Origin: Phialocephala subalpina
Lineage: Eukaryota > Ascomycota > Leotiomycetes > Helotiales > Mollisiaceae
Direction of reading: 5' to 3'
NCBI GenBank assembly: GCA_900073065.1
Contig: FJOG01000008.1
Coordinates: 1,647,065-1,711,064 of the forward strand
Length of the DNA stretch: 64,000 nucleotides
Each line of letters begins with the position of its first letter. The stretch's first letter is position 1. Below, one piece after another: positions 11,700-22,899 of the stretch. Made by a program: the position numbers and the translations under genes. Under the pieces are notes generated by a model. The model saw only the letters and a list, made by a program, of their open reading frames with translations, did not search any database and had not been told where the DNA came from.

Positions 11700-13072
11700 G
11701 AAACAAGTGGACTCAATCTAGAACCGATGGTGAGCATTACTCAGAAGATGTATGAATACAACCAGCAGGTGCACAGAAAGGGGGGCTTACCACATGATTT
11801 TCCTCATTCTGGGCCAATATCCATGAGCCTATTCACGAGATGGAAGATAGAAATATGATTCAAACCTCCTCCTTTCCCGCACAAAATGAATCAGACCTAT
11901 GAATTCAGGAACGTTCATTTCTGCGCCACTTCTCATCTCGACATCATACATCACCTCACCAAAGTCTCATATTGTACTTCAACCAAAGTCAAAAATACAC
12001 CAACACCCACAGTAACCCAAGCCATTTCAGCATCGCAAAGGCCAAAACATCCACAAGCCTCAAGTATCGATTTTGCTTCCAACAACCGATCCAAAAATGT
12101 GCTACAGAACCGGCAGAACTTGTGTCCTCTGCGACTTCACGATTTGGCCAAGAGTCAACTGCCCATAATCTCCACGGCGAAATGCATGCGAGGTAGTAGA
12201 CATGGATGAAGGGGCATATCCTGGCCCCATTAAGGGATTTGATTGTTACTAGAGGCTGGTACGGTCTTAACCTGGGTCTAGAGTGGTTGGAAAGACAAGG
12301 AAATGGCAAGTGGAAAATTTGAGGAGAGAGAAGTGAAGTAAGGATCGAGGATCGAAGGCCACAAGACATGTGATATAATGAATGCAATTTGAAGTGATAC
12401 TCATTCTAAATCATAGACACGCTCTGCTCAGTCTGCTATCGCGTCACGTGGAGAATGGGATGCTCTACAACAGGTATATGCTATTCACTTGTTTTTAGAG
12501 GAACAACAGATCATAGTGTGGCGGGTAACTTGAATAAACAAATACAGAAGGGACGTGATTCACTTCTTACCTCTCCGAATCATCTCAGGCTTGCCCTTCA
12601 ACATAAAAGAAAATGCTACCCCTCCTTCTCACCCTCAACTTCAAGCTCCACACAACTTCAAAGTACCAGAACTCAACAGACAACGAGACCGCTTCAACAA
12701 CTAACAAAACAACTCAAACACATGCAGAAGTAGCGGAGCAAATAATCAAGATGGCGTTCATTGTCAAGTTGTGCTTTGCTCTCAACCCTGTCTGTTGGAT
12801 TGGATTCCTTGTTTGGTTGGCTCTTTGTCACTGAGCCAGCTATACCGAAATACAAGGGGGGAGGTAGAATGTCTGTCTTACTTGGTCGTACTTTAGCGAT
12901 GAAAGTTTTGGGATCGTAAATGGGGGTCGTTTTGGGATGTGGACTTTGGTGCTTCGACCGCCTGATGTTGACGAGGAAAGGAATAACAATCGATGAGCTT
13001 CAGAAATACCCTAATGGTTCAGAAGACAACGGGCCATTTGGTAGTGATTGAGTTGTTCCTAGAAGCTTCATC
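11700..13072. other. Intergenic, no gene recognised
   Basis: This is 1.4 kb upstream of nothing transcribed that I can recognise; it holds the 3' flank of the biotin-subunit gene. Several 60-130 codon frames overlap each other on both strands without domain support. Confidence 0.5.
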
Positions 13073-15084
13073 TCAAAGTTTCGATCCCCCTCCCTCCAAC
13101 TCCGCAACCAAAACCCCTTCACCAACTTCATCCCCCTCCTCCCCCTCATAAACCCAACACACCCGTCCTCCTTTATTACACCTTACCTCAAGCTCCATCT
13201 TCATCTGCCTAACGACCGCTACAACCTCACCCTTCCCTACCTCATCACCAATATCAACCAACAACTCCATCAACTTCCCAGCAAACGGAATTGATACATG
13301 GTTCCCATTCCCCGGATCACCCTTCCTATGCGTAGCGGCGGAAGCGAGAGAGCCGAATGAGGCGGCTGTAGAGGCTAGGGTGAGAGTGTAGGGGGTGGGG
13401 TTCGGTGAGGTGGGTGTTGTGTAGAGGATGCTGGCGGTGAGGGAGGTGGGGAATTCGTTTCGTAGGACCCGGGTGAGTTGGAGGTGTGAGGGGGTCGGGT
13501 TGGATTTGGCTGGGGATTCGGGTGTGAGGGAGATTGACCATGCATCGCCTTTTCGGAAGAGGACGTTTGAGGATGCTAATACGGCGTTGTTTGATGGGCC
13601 TGAAGTCGTGGCTGGTAGTTTTTGTGTTGTGGTTTTTGATATTCGAAGTCCGTCGTCCAAGAGGGTGGGTAGATTCGCTTCCAGCCATCTTGTGTCACAC
13701 TGTTGCGCTAGAAATGCGTCACTTGCGACAACACCTCGCAAGGCATCCAAGCTTGTCTTGATCCCTTCGATATATGTATCATCCAAAGCTCTCTTAGCCT
13801 TCCTAACCACGTCTTCCCAAGTCGGTGCTGTGATGATGATCTTCGCTATCAAGCTGTCGAAGTCCGTTCCAACCACGGTTTGCTGAGATGGCAGAAGATG
13901 ACTGTCGACTCTAATCCCATTCCCTGCTGGGAATCGGAAGGAGTTGATCTTCCCAACACTCAATGACCAGTCATTCGATACATCTTCAGCCGTGACTCGA
14001 AGTTGAAGCGAGTGAAGTGGAGGAGGTGTCCTTGGATCGTCTGAAAGATTCGAAATGGGAAGTGACGAGAGAGAATGTCCCTGTGCTAGTAACAATTGCA
14101 GCTGCACCAGATCGATACCCATAGCTATCGACTCCGTAATCGTATGCTCGACCTGCAGTCTTGGATTGACCTCTAGAAAGTAGAACTCCGGTCGTGACGG
14201 CCTGACCAGAAACTCAAAAGTCCCCAACGAGGAATAGTTGACCTTCCTCGCCATCCTCAACGCAGCATCGATCACTTCTCTGACCAAATTTCGATCCCGT
14301 ATCGAGCTCGGAGCAAATTCAACAACCTTCTGAAATCGTCTTTGAATGCTGCATTCTCGTTCCCAAAGATGCCGAACATTTCCTTTCCCATCGCCTATGA
14401 TTTGGACTTCAACGTGACGATAGTCATCAATCGCAGCTTTCTCAGCAAATGCCATTCCGCTTGGACTCTCTTGCAATGCCCTCTTCGCTAACGATGGCAA
14501 ATCCTCCCCGTTTCGAATGATTCTGATACCTCGGCCTCCTCCACCGTCAACTGCTTTGATGATGATCGGGTACCCGACTGAAGCAGCAAATTTCTGCAGC
14601 TCCGCGACATCATTGGTAGGCGTCTTCAAAGCCGGAAGAACAGGTACGCCGCATTCCTCAGCAAGACGTCTCGCTTGCAATTTATCCCCAGTTCTGGCAA
14701 GAATTTCAGGTCCAGGTCCGATCACAAGCGATCCTGCTTCATCCCACATCCGTTGAGCGAACTCAGGGGATTCTGATAGGAAGCCATATCCGGGATGAAT
14801 GGTGTCTATTCTGTGCTTCTTGACGATTTCGGAGAGTTCTGAGATGTCGAGGTATGAGGCTGGTGATTTAAGCTGGATGGAGTGTGTGGAACCTTGGGTG
14901 TGGGATGTGTCGTTCGCGGTGTAGATTGAGTAGGTTTCTATGTCTAGTTCTCGTACTGCGGATATTATTCGAGTTGCTATCTCGCCTCTGATTCATTTAG
15001 TGTCGTCAACGGAGTTGGTCTTTGGACTTACCGGTTGGCAACAAGAAGCCGTTTTATAAATCGTTGATTTGGGGAAGATGCCAT
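13073..15084 (-). CDS. Acyl-CoA carboxylase biotin-carboxylase/BCCP subunit (MCC-alpha/PCC-alpha type)
   Basis: Spliced model (minus): 15084-15032 and 14987-13073, 655 residues. The start gives MASSPNQRFIKRLLVANR, then GEIATRI across the 44-nt intron. The biotin-carboxylase domain is complete, with HPGYGFLSE, the ATP-grasp glycine loop (DGGGGRGIRI), ERECSIQRRFQKVVEFAPS and the EVNPRLQVEHTITE metal/ATP motif. A less conserved middle follows, then a C-terminal biotinyl domain whose lysine lies in RQMKMELEV (about K614). Such subunits carboxylate their own biotin with bicarbonate and ATP, and pass the carboxyl group to a partner carboxyltransferase. That partner is encoded divergently next door. 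The residue before MKM is Gln where Ala or Val is usual. No clear mitochondrial presequence is visible, unlike fungal MCC-alpha. The substrate acyl-CoA is not determined. Confidence 0.9.
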
Positions 15085-15404
15085 TAGGATTAATGGAAAG
15101 CTAATGAAAGAACAAAATGAAACATAAAATCAATGGGAAGAGGGACTAGTAGCTAATAACGTGAATAGCCTCTGAATATGCTCAAACTTGAAAATCCTCA
15201 CTCATGTATGGTTGAAGTGAAGTCGTCTTCGGCTGCTGTGGCGCTACCCCGCCAAAACGTGGGGTACCCGAACCGAGGCTAAAATTTCCCACACCAACTA
15301 AGCCTTCAACCTTGCGTCACCAAACACTCACAAGATGTATCAATCCTAATTCTGATCTCATCTTCAGCTCAGAATTCACCCCACGTTCATATCCTGGAAT
15401 TATC
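15085..15404. promoter_or_regulatory. Shared divergent promoter of the carboxylase pair
   Basis: Only 320 bp separate the two start codons of genes for partner subunits on opposite strands, so they very likely share one promoter region and are co-expressed. The GC-rich core near 15245-15285 could hold factor sites. I do not see a TATA box. Confidence 0.6.
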
Positions 15405-17120
15405 ATGCCTAACGAGAATGGCAAATCGAAGAACCCTTCAGAACGCCTCTCCCAAGTAGCCGGTCACGTCGCTCCCGTGAAGAAACGCCGATCAGCCAAA
15501 GCAAAAGATGAGCTCCCAGCAGATTACTCCGACATATTGGGTCAATTGAATGCCCTCAGAACAATAGCCAGCACACCAGACACCAAAAGCAAAGGCTACG
15601 TCCGTCAAAAACAAGCCGGCAAGCTCTGGGTCCGAGAACGGGTTCTGGCTTTGTTAGATCAAGGCAGCTTCCATGAAGTAGGATCGGTTTCCGGGACCGT
15701 GAAATGGAAGAAACTCGAAGGGACGAGAGAAGAACCAATCTCATATGTTCCAAGCAATAACGTCCAAGGGTTTGGGACTTTGAGAGGTAGAAAAGTGGTG
15801 TTTACGGCTGATGATTTCTCGATAAGAGCTGGTCATGCGGATGGGGCGTTGATGGAAAAGACCGTCTATATGGAGAAGTTGGCTGTTGCACTGAAACTGC
15901 CTATTGTTAAGTTGGTTGATGGAAGTTCGGGTGGTGGCTCTGTGACTACGATCAAGACCGCAGGGTTCTCGTACATCCCTCCTATGCCTTCGTTCGGACC
16001 CGTGGTTCAGCAACTGAATCTTGGTATCCCGAATCTTGGAGCTGTCCTGGGACCAGCGATTGGACTTGGTGCTGCGAGGGTGGTGGCTTGTCATTTCTCA
16101 GTGATGGCTGCTGACGTCGGGGCTCTTTTCAATGCTGGACCCAAGGTTGTTGCTGGGGCTACATTCGAAGAGGGATTGAGCTTTACAGATCTTGGTGGAC
16201 CTTCGATGCACTGTACCAATGGTACGATCGATAATCTCGCTGCGAATGAGCAAGAGTGTTTCGAGCAGCTGCGAAATATCCTGAGCTACCTTCCAAACTC
16301 TGGCAGCTCACTACCTCCAGTAATACCTACAGAAGACCCAGCAGATCGGTCTTGCGAAGAGCTTCGTACAATCATCCCCAGGCGGAAAGCTCGAATGTAC
16401 GATCCAAGGAAGATTATTACGACTGTGGTAGACACTGGGAGTTGGTTTGAGATTGGTGCTCTTTGGGGTACGACCGCCATTGTCGGACTTGCTCGAATAG
16501 CTGGACGTCCTGCTGGTATCATTTCTCTGAACTGTGAAGTCAATGCTGGAGCTTTGGATGCAGCTGGTAGCCAGAAGATCACACGGCATCTGAAGTTCTG
16601 CGATATTTTCAACATACCTATCGTCCAATTCGTCGACGTTCCAGGCTACTCGATAGGTACCATTGCGGAAAGGACTGCAACTATGAGGCATGGAGTCGCG
16701 TTGGCGACAACGTACTATTCAACCACGACTCCGGTTTTCAGTGTGGTAACGAGGAGAGTATACGGTGTAGCTGGAGGGATCATGCTAGACTGTCGCGATC
16801 CTCGAATGAGAGTTGCATGGCCAAGCGGAGAATGGGGAAGCTTGCCCCTTGACGGAGGTATCGAAGTTGGCCATGCAGCAGAACTGAAAGCAGCTGACGC
16901 AGATGGGAAGCGCGAAGCTAGGTACAAAGAACTGGAAGAAGAGTACACCCGACTCATGAACCCGGTCCGAACAGCAAACGCCTTTGGTGTCGAAGAGATC
17001 ATTGATCCTGCGGTGACTCGACTGATTGTTGCGGAGTGGCTGAAGCATGTCTATGAAGAACTGCTTCCCGTGCGACTTCTGGATCGTGCGAATGGGAAGA
17101 TACATCCGATGTTCTACTGA
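15405..17120 (+). CDS. Acyl-CoA carboxylase carboxyltransferase (beta) subunit
   Basis: Single exon, 571 residues from the first in-frame ATG (the frame is open to 15312 but without an ATG). The protein has a basic, low-complexity N-terminus of about 50 residues, then both crotonase-fold halves of a biotin-dependent carboxyltransferase. The first half runs from VRERVLALLDQGSFHEVG to ADVGALFNAGPKVV. The second has YDPRKIITTVVDTGSWFEI, FNIPIVQFVDVPGYSIGT and RHGVALATTYY. It would transfer carboxylate from biotin on the neighbouring subunit to an acyl-CoA. The second half looks more like propionyl-/acyl-CoA carboxylase beta subunits than fungal methylcrotonyl-CoA carboxylase beta, whose GGAY-type loops I do not see. 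Adjacent isovalerate-pathway genes are absent. I infer a distinct, possibly bacterial-derived acyl-CoA carboxylase; substrate unknown. Confidence 0.88.
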   Translation: MPNENGKSKNPSERLSQVAGHVAPVKKRRSAKAKDELPADYSDILGQLNALRTIASTPDTKSKGYVRQKQAGKLWVRERVLALLDQGSFHEVGSVSGTVKWKKLEGTREEPISYVPSNNVQGFGTLRGRKVVFTADDFSIRAGHADGALMEKTVYMEKLAVALKLPIVKLVDGSSGGGSVTTIKTAGFSYIPPMPSFGPVVQQLNLGIPNLGAVLGPAIGLGAARVVACHFSVMAADVGALFNAGPKVVAGATFEEGLSFTDLGGPSMHCTNGTIDNLAANEQECFEQLRNILSYLPNSGSSLPPVIPTEDPADRSCEELRTIIPRRKARMYDPRKIITTVVDTGSWFEIGALWGTTAIVGLARIAGRPAGIISLNCEVNAGALDAAGSQKITRHLKFCDIFNIPIVQFVDVPGYSIGTIAERTATMRHGVALATTYYSTTTPVFSVVTRRVYGVAGGIMLDCRDPRMRVAWPSGEWGSLPLDGGIEVGHAAELKAADADGKREARYKELEEEYTRLMNPVRTANAFGVEEIIDPAVTRLIVAEWLKHVYEELLPVRLLDRANGKIHPMFY

Positions 17121-17903
17121 GCACGGGGCTCACAAAGGCCTCAAGAACCATCTCCTAGAATTGTCGACTAAGCAGGAGGCGTAGAGATATATCCGAAGTC
17201 GTGTATCCGCTGCATTTCGGCAATTATAACACATACCCATTCAGGTTTCCCTTCCAAGCAGACTCGCACTTGATGTTCGATCAAAACCGAGGCGAGAAGG
17301 CGAGCTTAGGGCTGCGCGCAATCAGAGAGAGGTAAAGACATTTCGGGTAGAGGAAAGCCATTGTCAAGAACTATAGGAAGGCACGAGAAGGTTTTTATGC
17401 GATCTCGAGAACATCTACTCGATATTTGAAGAAAGATGGCGTGTTTCCCAGGGTTCTAAAAGGCGTGCGAAAGCCTCTCGTGCCTTTAATACTGAGCTGA
17501 CCCCTGCAAAAGAAGCAAGCAAGGGTCATGTTCATCGAACTTTCGACTTTTGTGAACGAGAACAACAATTCGTCCTCTCAACTTCTGTAGATGCAAAAAT
17601 AGGAACAATTACATCGAATCATACCACTTCGCTTATGACCACTCATCTTGATCTCGAAATTATGGTTGGTACCTGAATCTTGGTTTGCCTCCAGCCTCCA
17701 TACCAACAGATACGTCACCTCTGCACTGCGCGCTAGCGAGGTTCGCGTTCCAAGACAAGGGTCGTCGCCTTGAAATATTTATCTTCCTCTCCATCTCTCC
17801 TCACACGACACATCTCTCACGAGCATTTCACATCCGAATATCATCGTCTGCCAAACATCAAATCCAATCTAATCACCGAAACCCTTCAATCACATCAGCA
17901 AAT
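17121..17903. other. Intergenic between carboxyltransferase and Pmp3-like gene
   Basis: This is 0.8 kb with the 3' flank of one gene and the promoter and pyrimidine-rich leader of the next. No extra gene seen. Confidence 0.5.
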
Positions 17904-18358
17904 ATGGGTATGGTCTCTGCCATCTTCTTGGTGCTCATCACCCTTCTCTGTAAGTGCCATGCCCCCCCCTCGATACCTCGCACAGTACTGATTCTTGCAG
18001 TGCCGCCTGTTGGTACCTACATCGTCGCAGGATGCGGAGCTGATCTCTTGATCAACATCTGCTTGACATTACTTGGGTACGTTCTTCCAACCATCATTCC
18101 TCGCAATCCGCTTTGGCAGATTCTACAGCGAGAACTCGAGACACAACTCCGTCTTGGTCCATGAAGACACAATGCTGATGTTCTCGCAGGTACATTCCTG
18201 GCCACATCCATGCCTTCTACCTTGAATATGTCTACTACGAGAGAAAGGAGCAGGCCCGCGAGGGTCGCTTCACCGCAGCTCGAGCCCCAGGAGTCTACAG
18301 CGAGCGTGTGCAGAGTGGCGGACACGGCTATGGCACCATTGTCCAGCCAGTCAACTAA
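17904..18358 (+). CDS. Pmp3-family plasma-membrane proteolipid with C-terminal extension
   Basis: Spliced model: 17904-17949, 18001-18076, 18190-18358, giving 96 residues. The first 50 residues match the Pmp3/RCI2 (UPF0057) family, with two membrane helices joined by a short loop: MGMVSAIFLVLITLL, then PPVGTYIVAGCGADLLINI, then LTLLGYIPGHIHAFY. Known members are small plasma-membrane proteins that affect membrane potential and salt or cold tolerance. Canonical Pmp3 stops soon after the HAFY block. This protein goes on for about 40 hydrophilic residues (YYERKEQ, an Arg/Ala-rich part, ending IVQPVN), a form common among filamentous fungal paralogues. Both introns use canonical GTAAGT/GTACGT donors. 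Confidence 0.9.
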
Positions 18359-18957
18359 GTTCTCGGCCTGGAGTAGAGTAACGCGGGGTTGATGATGGCT
18401 TGATGATTTACGATTGGAATATGGCACACAGACTGGCCACATAATTGTCGGGGAACTTGGGACATGAAAGAGTCAGGATACAAATACCATTCTCTTTTGC
18501 GAATTAGGGGAGCATAGTCTTCAGATACCATGTGTTTTCTTGCTTTCAGCGGGGAAAGGTGGCGTGGTCAAGAAAAATGTTTCGTGCTTTCTTTACTTTT
18601 TCACGAGAGTCAGCGACGTAGAATAGGAAATGGTACAGTACCAAATTGTCAATTATACATGCTTGCGACAACTATGAACTCACTTCAGCTTCATCGTAGT
18701 TTCATCATTGATATCGCTGATAAGCTTCAGCCACACTTCCAGCTACCCCACAATACGCTAAAACTTCAGCCACCGCTAGAGAAGGCTGAGCGAGACGTGT
18801 TCTAAAATGTCCATCTCAACACGGTATCAACACGACGACGACGAGAGCTAGGCTGCCAACGCCGGACCATAAGATCAACCCAGCTGTTCTGACCTCTTCC
18901 TCCCTGCCATCGCAGCCTTCAGTCTCAGCAAAATATTTATCCGGACCTAGTGTATCA
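18359..18957. other. Intergenic between Pmp3-like and SPC3
   Basis: This is 0.6 kb with no supported gene or repeat; it includes the SPC3 promoter. Confidence 0.5.
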
Positions 18958-19771
18958 ATGCATTCTACCGTCGTCCGCGCGCAGAATGTCTTCGGCTTCT
19001 TCACCACAGTCGCATTCGCCGTCGCGGCCTTGATCGCGTTCACAGATATCATATCACCCCGGACGCCAAAAGCAAGTGTATCCATGAGCAAAGTTGAAGT
19101 GTACGTCTTATCCCCCTCCTCCCATCCATTCCCTAACAGACAACAAAAGCTAACAACAACCCATCCAGCGTCCGAGGCAGACCAAACTACTACTCCACCA
19201 AAAAAGAAGAATATGCCGTCCTCCGCTTCAACCTCAACGCCGACTTCTCCTCCCTCATGAACTGGAACACAAAACAACTATTCGTTTACGTATCAGCATC
19301 ATGGCCCAATGCGACGTCGTCAGAGCTCACGAATGAGGCGGTGATTTGGGATACGATTATTACGAATCCGAGCGCGGATCATTTGCAGAATATTGGGCCG
19401 GCGGCGATGAAGAAGTTGAAGAAGAGTGCGATCGGGAAGACTACCGATCCTTCGAGGTGAGCTATTCTACCTAGGACCGAAATTTCGGACTGCGGTATTG
19501 GTAGGAAAGGTGCTGACAGTGTGATGATAGGGGCAAGATCAATCTCAAGAACCAAAAAGCAAAATACCAAATCACAGCTCCAAACGGCAAGCTAGCAGAA
19601 ACAAATGATGTCGTCCTAAAAGTACATTACAATATCCAGCCATGGGTGGGACTCTTGACCTGGACACCGCAGATGGAGTTCGGGAACTGGAAGATGATGA
19701 AGGGTGGTGTGAGCAAGCTGTTCAACTTTCCGGCACTCAAGGTGAAGAAGGCGGCGGAGAGTAAGAGTTGA
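18958..19771 (+). CDS. SPC3: Signal peptidase complex subunit SPC3
   Basis: Spliced model: 18958-19100, 19169-19456, 19531-19771, giving 223 residues. The layout is that of SPC3/SPCS3: a short cytosolic N-terminus, one membrane anchor (VFGFFTTVAFAVAALIAFTD), then a luminal domain. That domain contains the EEYAVLRFNLNADFSSLMNWNTKQLFVYV stretch (family hallmark FNWNTKQLF), ASWPN with its glycosylation-like site nearby, KYQITAPNGKL and a C-terminal WTPQMEFGNW block. The subunit is an essential non-catalytic part of the ER signal peptidase and helps position the catalytic Sec11. The protein is somewhat longer than yeast Spc3 (184 residues) because of insertions typical of filamentous fungi. Confidence 0.92.
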
Positions 19772-21346
19772 GGCGGATGAAGGGCGTGGGATACGGGCTC
19801 GATATGGGAGCCTGGATTGGGACAGAAATGAAGCGTTACTTTGCTGGTAATGTCGTCGGTGCGTTGCTTTGACAGGTAGACGGCTCTCGCAAGCGCGAGG
19901 ACCGTTGCTACGGATTGTCGCCAAGAACCGTTGGTTCCACAGTCAGGTGTCTTTCGTCTTTCCTGATGATGTTGTCTTTCATTCTCAACTCCGCTGTTAC
20001 CAAATAGCGTAATACCAGCAGCTCACATGCAAGCCCTGGACCATTCGCGAATACATGTCATCTTCTTTGTGATAACCTCATTCGAAGTGTCATCCTCCAT
20101 CAACTGCTTGCACCACTTCATATTCTCTATATCTTGTGCAGCCGATGCTAAATCGCCAAAATCCTTGCACTGGTGCATCTCGAAACGCTGGATACCGTCC
20201 GGCGACTATACCAATCTTAAATTGATACGTCGGCCCTAATACAAGCGGTCAATATATCAAAGTCGATATGAAAATGACAAGGTGCTTGCCTTTTCCATCA
20301 CATACAAGACACGAATCAATGTCATCCACCGCTCAGGCCATATTCGCCAACCTCGCCAATCTTGAAGTCGATGCGGACACCTCCGCCTTTCTCAGCTGGC
20401 AAGACCTTTGTGATGAGGTACGTAGACAATTCCGCGAAAGCCTGGCAGCTGCTGTCTGGCACGCCTGCCGCGCAGTCGTGGTTCTCGTCGCTGCTAAGAG
20501 CTACCAATTTCCGACGTCTGTCTTCTGATCTTTAAGGTGGAGTTGTTCAAAGTACCTACTGCAATTGGGGAATTGGCGAGTTGTCGAATTGGCGATTGTC
20601 CGTCCGTTTTACCTTTCGCGTTGGCCTTTTCAAATTCGAAAAGATGAATGCGAAATAATCACACGATTTCCCCACTTCCTATCTCCGAGTCGAGACCGGC
20701 AGACTAGATATGCAACAAAGTGTTTGTTGTTATACCTCGATATTTGGCTTACGAAGTGTTGCTTCTATCATCTCGATGTTCGGGGAAGTTCCGAGGCTTC
20801 GCACGGAAGTTAGAATGTGAGACCGCGAGGTTCTTGGAAGTTTCGTCGCATCTCAGAGCTCACCTCATGGTTCGGAATTAATAGATCTGCACAGAATTGC
20901 CATCCCCGGGTTACCAGGTCGTCGGTCGCACCTGGTTACCAAATTGGGTATGTTCTTTGCAATCTAGCGGCGGTAGCAGCACGACGTAGCGCGTCATGCT
21001 GAGCCCCCAGTAGTGGATGCTAATCCTAGCTGGCTTTCCCTACTAGCCCTACGAACATCTGGTTGTCTCTCTAAAAAGCTTGACTTGACAACGTCAAAGC
21101 CTCTTATTCCGTGGACTTTTGCACTTCCCGTCGAACGCGTCCAGTCATCTAGTACATGACGGTGTCGTACTTAGAGTAGTGCTTTAATCTCGCATACTTT
21201 GACCAGAATCCAGAAAATCTCCAACCATGATTGCCAATAATGGCAAGTTGAGAAGTTGTCAGCTTTGAACAGCCGGGCTGGATATTCTCTACGCTTTTAT
21301 GTCAATTGAGTATGACGCTCAAGTTTCTCCAGGTTTCAGGCTCGAA
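19772..21346. other. Intergenic, no gene recognised
   Basis: This is 1.6 kb between SPC3 and the Rds1-like gene. A frame at 20268-20528 has an ATG and a GTACGT-like donor, but I cannot connect it to a following exon or a family. Nothing else is supported. Confidence 0.45.
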
Positions 21347-21354
21347 TATATAAA
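21347..21354 (+). promoter_or_regulatory. TATA box of Rds1-like gene
   Basis: TATATAAA lies 81 bp before the ATG at 21435, suggesting regulated, stress-type expression. Motif and position only. Confidence 0.55.
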
Positions 21355-21434
21355 GATGCTTTGGACAGGATGTCTCAACCAAATCCTTCAATCTCACCAT
21401 TCGAGCAATCTTTACCACTCAGCCTTACATCACC

Positions 21435-22523
21435 ATGTACACAAAGCTCTCCCTCTCGGCGGCAGCCATGCCTGTCTTCATGCCACAAGTCTACTCAGCT
21501 CCAGCGGCACCTCCTGACTCCCAAATCCTATCCAACACGAGCTACGGTCTTATCCCAGGCGAAAGTTCTTACTACAGCAACTACCCCTCCAAAGATCCTC
21601 CCTTCCCCGCCAACATCACCGCCCCAGTCCTCAACACCACCTCCGGCCCCGCAGGTCCAGACGACCTAATGTGGCAGAACCTCCTCAGCGCCGAATGGGT
21701 CATCTACTCTTTCTACCAAACCGCCGTTGAGATGTTTAACACCAATTCCTTCACCCCTCTCGGACTTCCCAACACCACCTACCAACGTATCGTCTCGATC
21801 CGCGATAACGAAGCCGGCCATCTTCGTATTTTCCAAGACCAGATCTCCAGCAATAGTGTCAAGCCTGGAGCTTGCAAATATGAGTTTCCGTTCACCAAGT
21901 CTGAAGAGTTCCTCGCGTTCCAAAACCTGATCGAGATTTCCAGCATGGCGTTCTTGACAGGGTTGGTGCAACAAGGTCAACTCAACATCACGAAAGGAGC
22001 TTTGACTGCCGTCGCAGAAACAGAGACTAGGCATCTAGTGTGGGGTCTCATTGACGTTTGGAACGTTGATCCATTCGCTGGTCCATCAGATACTTCTTTT
22101 CCCTACGCGAACCAAATCCTCGACACCACAAACCGCTTCATTGTCCCTGGCTCCTGTCCTTCCGCAAACCCGTCCTATCCATCACCAAGCCAACATTTAC
22201 CACCTATGGCAATCACGAACAGCACTAAATCCGTCACTCCGGGTTCGAAAATCCAGCTTCAATTCGAAGATCCTACCAACCAGCCAGAATTCCGTGAAGA
22301 GAAGGAATATTACGCGGTGTGGTTCCATGGAGTGGAGAATATCACTGTGCCGTTTGATACGAAGACGAATAAGACTATTGTTCCTGCTACGTTTGAGGAG
22401 AAGGGGTTGATTATCGGGGTTCTAGCTGATGAGGAGGGAGCGACGACGTTGGAGAGTGTGGTTGCGGGGCCGATTTATTTGCTCCAGCAGCCAACGGCGT
22501 TGGGAACTATGCTGGCTGTGTAG
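21435..22523 (+). CDS. Rds1-like secreted ferritin-fold protein
   Basis: Single exon, 362 residues. It begins with a hydrophobic N-terminus (MYTKLSLSAAAMPVFMPQ) consistent with a signal peptide. A ferritin-like helical bundle spans about 80-240, with acidic/His helix pairs that include AEWVIYSFYQTAVEMF, the RDNEAGHLRIFQ block, EEFLAFQNLIEISSMAF and ETETRHLVWGL. A beta-rich C-terminal domain follows. This is the architecture of S. pombe Rds1 and its filamentous homologues, which respond to nutrient, ammonia, CO2 or osmotic stress; biochemical function is unknown. There are at least six NxS/T sequons, as expected for a secreted protein. Glu/His spacing suggests a possible metal site, which is inference. 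A second ferritin-fold gene lies 4.1 kb downstream. Confidence 0.88.
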   Translation: MYTKLSLSAAAMPVFMPQVYSAPAAPPDSQILSNTSYGLIPGESSYYSNYPSKDPPFPANITAPVLNTTSGPAGPDDLMWQNLLSAEWVIYSFYQTAVEMFNTNSFTPLGLPNTTYQRIVSIRDNEAGHLRIFQDQISSNSVKPGACKYEFPFTKSEEFLAFQNLIEISSMAFLTGLVQQGQLNITKGALTAVAETETRHLVWGLIDVWNVDPFAGPSDTSFPYANQILDTTNRFIVPGSCPSANPSYPSPSQHLPPMAITNSTKSVTPGSKIQLQFEDPTNQPEFREEKEYYAVWFHGVENITVPFDTKTNKTIVPATFEEKGLIIGVLADEEGATTLESVVAGPIYLLQQPTALGTMLAV

Positions 22524-22899
22524 AATCGTGTCGTTGATTGGTGTGTTTAGACATGTACATGTAGGGTGTATGGGTGTATGTCACTGGGACACTCTAAGAA
22601 CTGGACAGGTGATGTCGTTTTAGCTTATAGGATATACGAACTTTAACATTTCATATTTCGTTGTATTTCAAAATTCGCTGTCACAGATTACACATTTTAT
22701 TCGAACACGAGTCCTCTCTGAGATTGAACGTGAAATAAGCGAGGATATATTCGAGAATAGGGGAGTGAGCCACTCGAGAACGCATTCTCCACCATTCGTG
22801 TCTTCGAGCGCCGTGACCGCTTCGGTGAGACATGGTAAGTTCAAGAAAGAAAGAAAGAAAATCCTCACTCTTCCCCGTCTCTTAACCCGCACTTACCTA
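22524..22899. other. Intergenic, 3' flank of Rds1-like gene
   Basis: This short gap leads into the decayed monooxygenase. No gene or RNA seen; the boundary with the pseudogene is approximate. Confidence 0.4.

Noticed and set aside
12613..12834. 73-codon frame ending in a hydrophobic tail
   Set aside because: No recognisable family, poor start context, and a Thr/Gln-rich leader-like first half; too little to call a gene.
15312..15404. Upstream in-frame extension of the carboxyltransferase
   Set aside because: The 31 extra codons begin with TTG and contain no ATG; the first in-frame ATG is at 15405.
20268..20528. 86-codon plus frame with an internal GTACGT donor-like site
   Set aside because: I could not find a following exon in phase or a family match on either strand.
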